Below, one piece after another: positions 19,047 through 27,246 of a DNA stretch of 64,000 bases. The translations under genes and the position numbers were made by a program. How positions within the stretch are numbered: the stretch's first letter is position 1; every line of letters starts with the position of its first letter. The notes beneath the pieces were generated by a model, which was not told the DNA's origin, made no database searches, and worked only from the letters and a program-made list of their open reading frames with translations. Source of the DNA: Planococcus maritimus (GTDB lineage: Bacteria > Bacillota > Bacilli > Bacillales_A > Planococcaceae); contig NZ_CP016538.2 in the NCBI RefSeq assembly GCF_001687625.2, positions 3,192,501 through 3,256,500 on the forward strand. The letters are read 5' to 3'.

Positions 19047-20186
19047 ATGAGCGAAGAAACTGTTTTTGATGTCGCCATTGTCGGTGCCGGCACGATGGGC
19101 ATGGCCGCCGGCGCCTTTTTGGCACAGCAAGGCAAGAAGACATTGGTGATCGATGCATTCGACCCACCCCATGCGAACGGCAGCCATCACGGAGACACAC
19201 GATTGATCCGCCATGCCTACGGGGAAGGCAGGCATTACGTTAGGTTAGTGTTGCGCGCGCAGCAATTATGGGAAGACTTGGAGAAGCAGACCGGCTACAA
19301 GGTGTTCGACAAGACCGGGGTCATCGGACTCGGCCCGCAAGACTCCTCTTTTCTGCTCGAAAGCATCGCAGCCGCCAATAGCTACGGCTTGCCGCTCGAA
19401 ATATTGAGCAGCGGCGCCATCCAGGAAAGGTGGCCTGGCTTCACTGTGCCCGAGCATTTCATCGGCTGCTTTGAGGAACAGGCAGGCGTGTTGTACAGCG
19501 AAAATGCCATCCGTGCTTACAAAAAACTGGCGCTTGAAAACGGCGTTCACTATGTGCCGAATACACCCGTCCAGCACATCGATATACAGGAAGGGGATCA
19601 CGTGAAAATTTCTACCGCGCACGGTGTTTTCTATGCTGAAAAAGTGATCGTTACAGCTGGGGCTTGGGCGAAGAAACTGTTGCCGGACCTGCAATTGCCG
19701 ATCCAACCGACGCGCAAAGCGGTCGGCTGGTTTGAAGCACCGGAGATGTACGATGCCGATCAATTTCCGGGGTTTTTTGTGGAAGGTCCCGAGATGATGT
19801 TCTACGGCTTCCCGAGCATCGACGGCGCTGGCGTAAAAGTCGGACGGTCGGACGGCGGGCAGCCAATCGACCCGGACGAACAAACCCAGAACTTCGGGCA
19901 ATACGAATTGGATGAAGGCGACTTAAGAAGATTCTTGGACCTGTATATGCCGGAAGCGAGCGGAGAGTTGAAACAAGGCAAAACTTGTTTATACACTGTC
20001 TCGGACGACCATAACTTCATCATCGACCGCCATCCGGACAACGAGCGCGTCATTTTCGCCTGCGGCTTTACCGGCCACGGCTTTAAATTCGGCAGCGTCA
20101 TGGGCGAAGTGTTGAGCCAATTGGCCACAGACGGCCACACCGAATTCGACATCGGCCCCTTCTCACTCAACCGTTTCAAACTATGA
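19047..20186 (+). CDS. Monomeric sarcosine oxidase / N-methyl amino acid oxidase
   Basis: Flavoenzyme that oxidatively demethylates sarcosine or related N-methyl amino acids, giving the amine, formaldehyde and peroxide. 379 residues from ATG 19047, preceded by GCGGAGTG; an 11-residue longer ORF is not supported. FAD-binding VAIVGAGTMGMAAG at the N-terminus, SHHGDTRLIRHAYGEG near residue 45, covalent-flavin Cys in GKTCLYTVSDDHNFIID near residue 320, and FTGHGFKFGSVMGE at the C-terminus match MSOX and SolA closely. It stands alone on the plus strand, ends in a strong terminator and is divergent from the SAM-riboswitch operon. Sarcosine versus N-methyltryptophan specificity is open. Confidence 0.93.
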   Translation: MSEETVFDVAIVGAGTMGMAAGAFLAQQGKKTLVIDAFDPPHANGSHHGDTRLIRHAYGEGRHYVRLVLRAQQLWEDLEKQTGYKVFDKTGVIGLGPQDSSFLLESIAAANSYGLPLEILSSGAIQERWPGFTVPEHFIGCFEEQAGVLYSENAIRAYKKLALENGVHYVPNTPVQHIDIQEGDHVKISTAHGVFYAEKVIVTAGAWAKKLLPDLQLPIQPTRKAVGWFEAPEMYDADQFPGFFVEGPEMMFYGFPSIDGAGVKVGRSDGGQPIDPDEQTQNFGQYELDEGDLRRFLDLYMPEASGELKQGKTCLYTVSDDHNFIIDRHPDNERVIFACGFTGHGFKFGSVMGEVLSQLATDGHTEFDIGPFSLNRFKL

Positions 20187-20190
20187 GCTA

Positions 20191-20229
20191 AAAAGAGTCT
20201 CTCCTTAATGATGAAGGAGAGACCCTTTT
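20191..20229 (+). terminator. Terminator of the sarcosine oxidase-like gene
   Basis: Arms AGTCTCTCCTT and AAGGAGAGACC followed by CTTTTG. An almost identical hairpin (20472-20510) lies 280 bp away at the end of the opposing gene. Confidence 0.85.
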
Positions 20230-20233
20230 GATT

Positions 20234-20417
20234 GTCGAGAAAGTTAAGAAGACGTATTTTCCGAAGCTTATCGCTCGCTTTCCGTGGGGCGGGAATCGAG
20301 CCTCCTCGTCACTGCGTTCCTGCGGGGTCTCTCAAACCCGCTAGTCCCACAGGAGTCGAGCAAACGCTTCTCCAAATACTCAACTAACACATTGATTTTT
20401 GATTGATTTTTGAATGT
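20234..20417 (+). repeat. Dispersed palindromic repeat, family A, copy 1
   Basis: Copy of an interspersed element also at 32656-32776 and, inverted, at 40139-40311. The core runs 20261-20391 and contains GTGGGGCGGG...CCCGCTAGTCCCAC arms that can pair. Copies 1 and 3 share longer flanks (GTCGAGAAAG at one end, GATTTTTGAATGT at the other). No ORF of note. It fills the gap between two convergent genes. Confidence 0.85.
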
Positions 20418-20471
20418 ATAAAAGGAGAGCCTTTTTTATTTGTAGCAATTTGTAGGTTTTTTCAACACTCT

Positions 20472-20510
20472 AAAGAGTCTCTCCCTATTGATAAAGGAGA
20501 GACTCTTTTT
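20472..20510 (-). terminator. Terminator of the Gfo/Idh/MocA gene
   Basis: Hairpin with arms AAAGAGTCTCTCC and GGAGAGACTCTTT; the right arm overlaps the end of the reading frame at 20485. Confidence 0.75.
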
Positions 20511-21543
20511 CGATAGTGACCACTTGCTTGGTTTCGGCTGCTTCCATGATGCCCAAAATGACTTTCAGTGATTTCAAGGCATCTTCTCCCGTAACGATTG
20601 GCTCTTGGTCCAAGCGTATCGAATCGACGAACGCATCAATGACGCCGCTCGGAGTCTGGTTGTCATTCGTTTGGATCGCTTCCAGCTGGTAGTTCACTTT
20701 CTCGCCGGATTCCATGATGAGTTCCAGCTGATACTCGTCGTCGTGGTAGATTTTCATGATGCCTTTCTCGCAATAAACAACGGTGCTATTGTCCTCTTCC
20801 CCGTAATAGGTCCAGGAGAAGGCGGCGTTCCCGAGGCGCCCTTTTTCGGTCGCCAAGCTGCAGACAAGATTGTCGCATACTTCAATCGGCTCACCGTTTT
20901 CATCCGTTTTGTGCAAAGCTCCCTGGAAGGCGCTCACTTGAATGATTTCATCATCGAGCAAGTAATGCAGTAAATCGATTTTGTGGATGCCGAGGTCGCC
21001 GCCGACACCAAAACCTGAACGCTCTTTTTTAAAGAACCACGTCGAGTTTGTTTTATTGATGCCCCAAGATTCAGGGCCCGAATGGCCAAAAGCTGTACGG
21101 AAGGTCAAGATTTTCCCGAGCTCCCCTCCTGCCAGGATGTCCCGTGCTTTCTGGTGTGCAGGTGTGAACCGCTGATTGTGGTCGACCATCAGTTTCTTGC
21201 CGGATTTTTTCTGTGCTGCCAAAATCTCTTTGGCATGTTCGACCGTCAAGGAAATCGGTTTTTCGCACAGCACGTGCTTGCCGCTCAATAGTGCCTGCGT
21301 GGAAAATAAACGATGGTTTTCATTCGACGAACAATCGCTGATGGCGATAATATCCGGATCGTTGAATAAGTCTTCGACATTCTCGACATTCCTGCCGCCG
21401 AACAATTCCACCATCGCTTCGGAACGATGGAGGTTGCGGTCGTAAAAGACGATTTCATCCACGTATGGATTGGCTGTATATTCCGGTGCGTGGCGCATTT
21501 TCGTAATGGCCCCGCAACCGATGATGCCTACCTTGATGCCCAT
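20485..21543 (-). CDS. Gfo/Idh/MocA family NAD(P)-dependent oxidoreductase
   Basis: 352-residue oxidoreductase, probably of a sugar or inositol-like substrate. The start at 21543 has AAAGGGGGG upstream. Rossmann motif VGIIGCGAITKMRHAPEY at the N-terminus, the family signature VLCEKPISLT near residue 95 (catalytic-site Lys), DHNQRFTPAHQKARD near residue 127, and GVGGDLGIHKIDLLHYL near residue 184, where Asp and His are the usual catalytic pair. No transporter or kinase gene lies next to it, so the pathway is unclear. The beta-glucoside locus lies two genes away and in the same direction but not in the same operon. Confidence 0.9.
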   Translation of the reverse strand: MGIKVGIIGCGAITKMRHAPEYTANPYVDEIVFYDRNLHRSEAMVELFGGRNVENVEDLFNDPDIIAISDCSSNENHRLFSTQALLSGKHVLCEKPISLTVEHAKEILAAQKKSGKKLMVDHNQRFTPAHQKARDILAGGELGKILTFRTAFGHSGPESWGINKTNSTWFFKKERSGFGVGGDLGIHKIDLLHYLLDDEIIQVSAFQGALHKTDENGEPIEVCDNLVCSLATEKGRLGNAAFSWTYYGEEDNSTVVYCEKGIMKIYHDDEYQLELIMESGEKVNYQLEAIQTNDNQTPSGVIDAFVDSIRLDQEPIVTGEDALKSLKVILGIMEAAETKQVVTIEKESLLYQ

Positions 21544-21679
21544 GCGATCCCCCCTTTTGTCTCTCATAGATTGCGATGCGCTCCCAACATACTCGAATTC
21601 GACTCAAGCACAATAGCTGCTGTTGGTAGAAAATAAAGCAAAAAAACCACGAAAGAAAATGTTCCGCAGTCTTTTTAGC

Positions 21680-22162
21680 TCAGTGCTTCTTTTCGTGAAG
21701 ACGCCGGTGGAGCGCATGTACCTGTTCGGCAAGTTCTGGCACCGGCCCGTCTACGCGCGCCTCTACAAGTATGTCCCCGATCGATAAATTGCGCACAGGC
21801 GAAGGCGCGGCTCCAAGTTCTTTCATCCACTCGCCCAATTGCTTCGAGGAACTCGCGTAAACGATGCGGCCGAGGCCAACCCAGCCATGCGCCGCTGCGC
21901 ACATAGGACAATGCTCGCCGGACGTATAGACAGTTGCATGTGTCCGTTCTTCCGGGGCTAGATGTTCAGCAGCCCAGCGCGCAATTGCGAATTCTGGATG
22001 CTGCGTATGGTCGCCTGATGCCACATGGTTATGGTCTTCAAACAGCACCTCTCCTTGTCCCGACACGAGGATGGAACCAAAGGGCTCGTCCCCTTTCTCA
22101 AACGCCTGTTCGGCAAGTTTTACACAGCGCTTTAAATGCTGTAGATCGGTCTCATTGATCAC
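21680..22162 (-). CDS. Nucleoside/nucleobase deaminase, CDA superfamily
   Basis: 160-residue zinc-dependent deaminase. Zinc and catalytic motifs are HPEFAIARW near residue 56 (zinc His and proton-shuttle Glu; HPE rather than the commoner HAE) and SGEHCPMCAAAH near residue 81 (two zinc Cys). Start GTG 22162 with GAGGAGTGG upstream. Size and pattern fit the guanine deaminase/cytosine deaminase-like group labelled nucleoside deaminase, not TadA, which normally has PCxxC and acts on tRNA. It appears monocistronic; substrate unknown. Confidence 0.85.
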   Translation of the reverse strand: MINETDLQHLKRCVKLAEQAFEKGDEPFGSILVSGQGEVLFEDHNHVASGDHTQHPEFAIARWAAEHLAPEERTHATVYTSGEHCPMCAAAHGWVGLGRIVYASSSKQLGEWMKELGAAPSPVRNLSIGDILVEARVDGPVPELAEQVHALHRRLHEKKH

Positions 22163-22361
22163 CTATACCACTCCTCCATTCTTTTCTCTATCCAATACAT
22201 ATAACCTGTTTCTATCATTTTCACGCTCAATTGCTGAAAACTCAATTTCCCTATCTTATCTCCCCCGTGCAAATGCAGGAATTCAGATTTTGTTTCTTGA
22301 ATGGTATAAAGGCTAAAGAGGACGAATTGTTAAGTACTTCACACGAAACGGAGGGATTTAT

Positions 22362-22733
22362 ATGCAATTAGGCGCTTTTTCCATTAGCTTGAACGTCAAG
22401 GACATCCAAGCCTCAAAAGACTTTTACGAAAATATCGGCTTTACCGTTTATGGGGGCGACATCGAGCAGAACTGGCTGATTATGAAAAACGGCACCACCT
22501 CCATCGGCTTGTTTCAAGGGATGTTCGACAAAAACATCCTGACATTTAATCCAGGCTGGGATGAACAGGCACAGGAACTCGGTACATTTATCGACATTCG
22601 GGAGCTGCAACAAAACCTAAAATCCAAAGGTGTCTCGTTCATAAGCGAAGCAGATGCAACGGGTTCAGGCCCCGCGAGCTTTACGCTCGAAGACCCGGAT
22701 GGCAACCCGATTTTGTTCGACCAGCACCTGTAA
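22362..22733 (+). CDS. VOC (glyoxalase/bleomycin-resistance fold) family protein
   Basis: 123-residue protein with paired beta-alpha-beta-beta-beta modules typical of the vicinal oxygen chelate superfamily: MQLGAFSISLNVKDIQASKDFYENIGF at the N-terminus and the C-terminal SFTLEDPDGNPILFDQH. Potential metal ligands are sparse: the first strand has Ser where glyoxalase I usually has His. It may be a binding protein or an enzyme with other chemistry. CGGAGGGA lies upstream of the start. Single gene with a strong terminator. Confidence 0.9.
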   Translation: MQLGAFSISLNVKDIQASKDFYENIGFTVYGGDIEQNWLIMKNGTTSIGLFQGMFDKNILTFNPGWDEQAQELGTFIDIRELQQNLKSKGVSFISEADATGSGPASFTLEDPDGNPILFDQHL

Positions 22734-22737
22734 CATA

Positions 22738-22781
22738 AAGAAGCGTTCACACCAGCCTACTCGTGTGAACGCTTCTTTTTA
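22738..22781 (+). terminator. Terminator of the VOC gene
   Basis: Arms AGAAGCGTTCACAC and GTGTGAACGCTTCT followed by TTTTT. Confidence 0.9.
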
Positions 22782-22826
22782 TGTTTACTCCAATTACTTT
22801 ATAAAGATATATTTTTTGAAGCAACA

Positions 22827-22855
22827 AGCTCCTTACGGCTTCTCCGTAAGGGGCT
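22827..22855 (-). terminator. Probable terminator of the GH1 gene
   Basis: Stem CCTTACGG/CCGTAAGG extended by AAGC/GCTT, directly past the stop at 22861. The T run in the minus direction is weak. Confidence 0.45.
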
Positions 22856-22860
22856 TGGAA

Positions 22861-24210
22861 TCAGTAATTCATATCGAACCAGCCGTTGCTGATCGTTTGT
22901 TTATACCAATAATAGCTATCTTTTTTCGTTCGTTCCAATGTGTTGAAATCGACGTGGATGATGCCGAAGCGCTTGTCGTAGCCTTCTGCCCATTCGAAAT
23001 TATCCATGAGCGACCATGTCAGGTAGCCTTTGATATTGACGCCGTAATCCATGCTTCTCTTCAAGGAAGTCAAATGCTGCTTCAAGTATTCGATTCTTCT
23101 TTGGTCGCGCACACGCCCGTTTTCCGGCTCGTCATTATAGCAAGCCCCATTTTCCGTTATGTAAATCGGAATGGCGCCGTATTGGTCTTTGATCTTTGCC
23201 AATACGCGGTAGAAGCCTTCAGGGAAGATAGCCCAGCCGAAATCCGTTTTCTCGAAACCGATATCCACACGCTCCAAGTCGAATAGATCCGCGTCTTTTT
23301 TATACCTTCCAACACTGCCGGTATAGTAATTGATCCCTACGAAATCGATTGGTTGATTGATGATTTCCATATCACCTTCTTCAATTTGAAGCGTGGCGCC
23401 TTTTTTCTCGAACCACTCGACCATGAAGGCCGGATAGCTTCCTTTGAAGACCGGGTCGAAAAACCATTCCATCAAGAAGCCCATGCTGCGGTTGCAAGCA
23501 TCGATGTCTTCTTGCTTATTACTGAAAGGCTCGAGCCATTCGACGTTCGGTGCATAGCCAATGCCGCCTTTGATCTCCAAGTCTCTGAACCGACTCACTG
23601 CTTTCCCGTGAGCGAGTAATAGGTGATGGGAAATGTTTGTGGCCAGTTGCAGATCCTGGTTACCCGGGGCATGGATGCCGATGAAATTGGACAAGAACGA
23701 TACGCACCAAGGCTCGTTAATCGTCACCCAGTTATTGATCTTGCCATCGAATTCCTTGAACATCAACTCAGCATAATCCGCAAAAGCGTCCACAGTTTTA
23801 CGATTGGCCCATCCGCCTTCATCTTGCAAGGCTTGCGGCAAGTCCCAATGGTATAGCGTACACATCGGCTCAATGTTGTTCGCAAGCAAAGCGTCGACAA
23901 AGTCGTGATAGAATTTCAAACCTTTTTCATTCACTTCGCCGGTGCCTGAAGGGAAGATTCTCGGCCAAGACACCGAGAAGCGGTACGTGTCGATGCCCAG
24001 TTCCTTCATAAGCTTGATGTCTTCCTCGTAGCGATGGTAGCTGTCAGCTGCGACATCCCCATTGTCTCCGTTCAATACGTTTCCGGGTGTGTGTGAGAAC
24101 GTATCCCAAATCGATAGCCCTTTCCCGTCTTCAAATGCAGCGCCTTCTATTTGATAAGCGGCCGTCGCCGCTCCCCATTTCATGTCTTTCGGAAATTCCA
24201 TAATCGCCAT
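22861..24210 (-). CDS. Glycoside hydrolase family 1 beta-glucosidase
   Basis: Retaining beta-glucosidase of the BglA type, 449 residues, full length for GH1. The start at 24210 (MAIMEFPKDMKWG) has GGAGG 8 bp upstream. Diagnostic motifs: FPKDMKWGAATAAYQIEGA with the GH1 N-terminal signature, acid/base Glu in WVTINEPWCVSF near residue 160, and nucleophile Glu in IYITENGACYND near residue 350. No signal peptide, so it acts on imported glucosides. There is no phosphate-binding signature I can rely on, and the adjacent ABC (not PTS) importer implies an unphosphorylated substrate such as cellobiose or an aryl-glucoside. Confidence 0.95.
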   Translation of the reverse strand: MAIMEFPKDMKWGAATAAYQIEGAAFEDGKGLSIWDTFSHTPGNVLNGDNGDVAADSYHRYEEDIKLMKELGIDTYRFSVSWPRIFPSGTGEVNEKGLKFYHDFVDALLANNIEPMCTLYHWDLPQALQDEGGWANRKTVDAFADYAELMFKEFDGKINNWVTINEPWCVSFLSNFIGIHAPGNQDLQLATNISHHLLLAHGKAVSRFRDLEIKGGIGYAPNVEWLEPFSNKQEDIDACNRSMGFLMEWFFDPVFKGSYPAFMVEWFEKKGATLQIEEGDMEIINQPIDFVGINYYTGSVGRYKKDADLFDLERVDIGFEKTDFGWAIFPEGFYRVLAKIKDQYGAIPIYITENGACYNDEPENGRVRDQRRIEYLKQHLTSLKRSMDYGVNIKGYLTWSLMDNFEWAEGYDKRFGIIHVDFNTLERTKKDSYYWYKQTISNGWFDMNY

Positions 24211-24264
24211 TCCTACTACCTCCAATTGCCGCATGATGCGGCTCCACTCACTCTTCTTTCAAGT

Positions 24265-25296
24265 TCACGCTTTTGATTTTTGAATTGCATTACCGCAAGA
24301 TTCCCGCACAATCAGTTCGGAATCGATAAACACTGGTTTCAATTTCGATTTATCGTTAATTAAATCATTAAGCATATAAGCGGCTAGTTTCCCCAACCGT
24401 TCTTTATCTTGCCGAACCGTCGACAAGAGCGGCGCACTGTATCGACAAGCATCAATATCATCACAGCCGACCAATCGGATATCACTGGGCACTTGAAGTC
24501 CTGCTTCTTTAATCGCCCTCAATGCACCGAATGCCATCAAGTCAGATGCGGCAAAAACCGCTTCTGGCCGTTCAGGAGCCGCCAGGATTTTTTTCATCGC
24601 AGCATAGCCGCTGTCTTCGTGGTAATCCCCGTATTGCATCCATTCTTCTTTTATTTCAAGACCGAATTGGTTCATCGCTTGCAGATAGCCCCGGCCTCGC
24701 AGCTTGGTGACTTCCGAATTCGGTTGGCCTCCGATAAAGCCGATTGTTCTCACCGAATTCAAGTACAGATGCTGGATGACTTTAGCCGCTAGATTAATAT
24801 TATCGGTCATGACATAGCTCGAATGCGGCCCATCCAGGACTAAGTCGATGCCCATGCAAGGGATTTCGCTATTGACCAAGTCATGGATTGAATCTTCAAT
24901 TTCCTCTCCCGTGATGATCAAACAACCATCCACGTGGAAATGTTTGCAGCGGGCCAAATAGCTGCCATTGTCCTGGGAGAAATTTTCGTTGGAAAACATG
25001 AGAATGTCGTAGCCCAGCAACCCTATATTCTTTTTGAACGCCGTCACGACTTCGTTGAAAAAAGGATGGGTAAATTCGACATTCACTTTTCCGGCATAGA
25101 TCAAGCCAATCAAATTGGACTTTTTTGTCGCCAAGGATTTCGCTGAAAAATTCGGCTGGTAACCTGTCTCCTTGATGACGTCTAATATTTTTTTCTTCGT
25201 GCCTTCGTTAATGCCATGGTAATTATTGATCGTTTTGGACACAGTGGCCGGCGAGACACCGGCCATTTTTGCGATATCTTTTATGGTTAGGCTCAT
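24265..25296 (-). CDS. LacI family transcriptional repressor of the beta-glucoside locus
   Basis: 343-residue repressor. The N-terminal helix-turn-helix LTIKDIAKMAGVSPATVSKTINNY with the hinge GYQPNFSAKSLATKKSNLIGL is classic LacI/GalR, followed by a periplasmic-binding-protein-like ligand domain with VGCDDIDACRYSAPLLSTVRQD near residue 275. Genes for the GH1 enzyme (downstream) and a sugar ABC transporter (upstream) flank it on the same strand, and LacI-type operators AAACCGGTTT lie in front of the transporter operon. The inducer is probably the glucoside that the transporter brings in. Confidence 0.94.
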   Translation of the reverse strand: MSLTIKDIAKMAGVSPATVSKTINNYHGINEGTKKKILDVIKETGYQPNFSAKSLATKKSNLIGLIYAGKVNVEFTHPFFNEVVTAFKKNIGLLGYDILMFSNENFSQDNGSYLARCKHFHVDGCLIITGEEIEDSIHDLVNSEIPCMGIDLVLDGPHSSYVMTDNINLAAKVIQHLYLNSVRTIGFIGGQPNSEVTKLRGRGYLQAMNQFGLEIKEEWMQYGDYHEDSGYAAMKKILAAPERPEAVFAASDLMAFGALRAIKEAGLQVPSDIRLVGCDDIDACRYSAPLLSTVRQDKERLGKLAAYMLNDLINDKSKLKPVFIDSELIVRESCGNAIQKSKA

Positions 25297-25371
25297 ACGT
25301 ACCCCTCTTTACTGTCTTTAATTTAAGGTTATTGTAACGAAGATAGTGAGCCAATGGTTACAATGAAGCGT

Positions 25372-26214
25372 TTATTTTACTGAACCTTCTGCAATGCTTG
25401 AGATAAACAAGCGGTTGAACAGGAGGAAAATAATGATTAATGGCATCGTCGCCCAAAAGACGCCGGATAAGATCATCCCGAAATCGACATTGACCGTGTT
25501 GCGAAGTGACGCTAACGCAACTTGGATTGTGTAGTTATCAGGGTCTCTGAGAATCGTGAACTGCCATAAAAACTCACCCCATACCGCGGTAAATACAATG
25601 ATTCCAAGCGTCGCAAAGGCCGGTAAGATGATTGGCAAGACGATGCTCCGGTAGATCTTGAAGTTCGAACAGCCATCCAACTTTGCCGCTTCGATCAACT
25701 CGTCCGGTACCGAGTCCCCGATATATTGCCTCATCAGGAAAATACCTAGTGGATTCAAAAAGAACAAAATCATGACACCTGCCAAGGTATCTAACAAGCC
25801 CGCATTCGCAATCAGGAAATACTGAGGGATTAACCCAAGCTGCGGCGGGATGATCATCGTCAGCAAGATCGTGATGAACAGGACGTTTTTAGCCGGAAAG
25901 TAGAACTTGGCGAAAGCGAACCCTGCCAACGAGCTAATAAATAATACGACCAATGTGACGATGGAACACAGAACAAAAGATGTCCACAACGCACCGAAGA
26001 AATCAATTTGGTTCAATACTTTCTGGAAGTTTTCCACCAGTAGATTCCCTGGAGCGATTGTCGGGGGAATCGAGTTATACGCGGAACTGGTTTGAGTAGC
26101 CATCACGAACATCCAATAAAACGGGAACAAGGATAGCAAGGAAGCAAGGGACAAGAACATATAGACGAACAACTTATTCATGGAAAATTTTCGTTTGCTT
26201 GCAGTTTCGTTCAT
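25372..26214 (-). CDS. Carbohydrate ABC transporter permease (MalG type)
   Basis: 280-residue permease of the CUT1 family. Membrane segment LFVYMFLSLASLLSLFPFYWM at the N-terminus, periplasmic NLLVENFQKVL, then the EAA motif in DELIEAAKLDGCSNFKIYRSIVLPIILP near residue 175, typical of MalG/AraQ. It follows the MalF-type gene with a 4-bp gap. It pairs with that permease to form the channel. The operon has no ATPase gene, which is common in Bacillales, where a shared MsmX-like ATPase serves several CUT1 systems. Confidence 0.94.
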   Translation of the reverse strand: MNETASKRKFSMNKLFVYMFLSLASLLSLFPFYWMFVMATQTSSAYNSIPPTIAPGNLLVENFQKVLNQIDFFGALWTSFVLCSIVTLVVLFISSLAGFAFAKFYFPAKNVLFITILLTMIIPPQLGLIPQYFLIANAGLLDTLAGVMILFFLNPLGIFLMRQYIGDSVPDELIEAAKLDGCSNFKIYRSIVLPIILPAFATLGIIVFTAVWGEFLWQFTILRDPDNYTIQVALASLRNTVNVDFGMILSGVFWATMPLIIIFLLFNRLFISSIAEGSVK

Positions 26215-26218
26215 CCGT

Positions 26219-27172
26219 TCATCCCCTCCCTTTCTTTTTGCTAAGTCGCCCGGATGCTACATACGTGTTGATGGCTGCAAAAATGACGATGATAATTAAT
26301 AAAATGATCGCCGTCGCAGAAGCCGTGCCAAACGACTGAAGCCTGAACGCATCTCGGTACAAATACATGACCACGGTCATCGCTTCGTCTCGTGTAAACG
26401 CCGCAGCTCCGAGGAACACCGTCGGTTCAGAAAACAGCTGCAAGGCGCCGACTGTCGAGAAGAACACCGTTAAAATAATGAACGGCTTGAGCAATGGCAA
26501 TGTGATGTGGATGACCTGTTGGAATTTATTGGCGCCATCGATCGTGGCCGCCTCGTACACATCATTTGGAATGCTTTGAATTCCAGCTAGGTAGATAATC
26601 GTGTTGTATCCGACCCAGCGCCAAAATACCATGACCGAGATAGCGATTTTGGTGCCCCACTCAGATGTCGCCCAGCTAACAGGCTCCATCCCGAACAGTC
26701 CCAGCACGTAATTGGCCAATGACGATTCGTGATTGCTGAAGATGACGCTAAAAATCAATGCCACGGCTACCATCGACGTAATATATGGCATGAAAATCGT
26801 TACCCGGAAAAAACTTCTGAAGCGAAGAAAAGCCACATTCAACAAAATCGCCAGAATGATTCCGATGACGATTTGAGGGGCCGTTCCGATCAGGCCAATA
26901 ATGATGGTATTGTACAAAGATTTCCAGAACAGCGGATCTTCCAAGACGATCCGAAAGTTGTTCAAACCGACAAAGCTCATATCCCCTAGGCCGTTCCAGC
27001 TCTGGAAAGCCAAGTAGAAACTAAAAAGCGCTGGATAGAGGCCAATGACCCCAAAAATAATAAAGAAAGGCGCTATGTATAAATAAGAGGAAATCATATT
27101 CTTTCGTTTTTCGGACGACTTTTTCTTCCCGCCTTTGTTTCCTTTTCGGTAAACAGAGTCCATTTCACTCAC
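26219..27172 (-). CDS. Carbohydrate ABC transporter permease (MalF type)
   Basis: 317-residue permease. A very basic N-terminus (KGNKGGKKKSSEKRKN) precedes the first membrane segment YLYIAPFFIIFGVIGLYPALFSFYLAFQSWNG, typical of UgpA/MalF. The EAA loop is YEAATIDGANKFQQVIHITLPLLKP near residue 220. Located between the binding-protein gene and the MalG-type gene, it is part of the same predicted transcription unit and acts as partner of the 280-residue permease. Confidence 0.94.
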   Translation of the reverse strand: MSEMDSVYRKGNKGGKKKSSEKRKNMISSYLYIAPFFIIFGVIGLYPALFSFYLAFQSWNGLGDMSFVGLNNFRIVLEDPLFWKSLYNTIIIGLIGTAPQIVIGIILAILLNVAFLRFRSFFRVTIFMPYITSMVAVALIFSVIFSNHESSLANYVLGLFGMEPVSWATSEWGTKIAISVMVFWRWVGYNTIIYLAGIQSIPNDVYEAATIDGANKFQQVIHITLPLLKPFIILTVFFSTVGALQLFSEPTVFLGAAAFTRDEAMTVVMYLYRDAFRLQSFGTASATAIILLIIIVIFAAINTYVASGRLSKKKGRG

Positions 27173-27246
27173 CCGCTTTAATTTAAAATAAGGGCATGGA
27201 TTCTACAAAGTCACCATACCCTTTGAACTGCCAGCAATGCCTATTG

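Noticed and set aside
19557-19650. GATCACGTGAAAAT as another parS site
   Set aside because: Only the CACGTGAAA core matches; the left half has no symmetry with the consensus.
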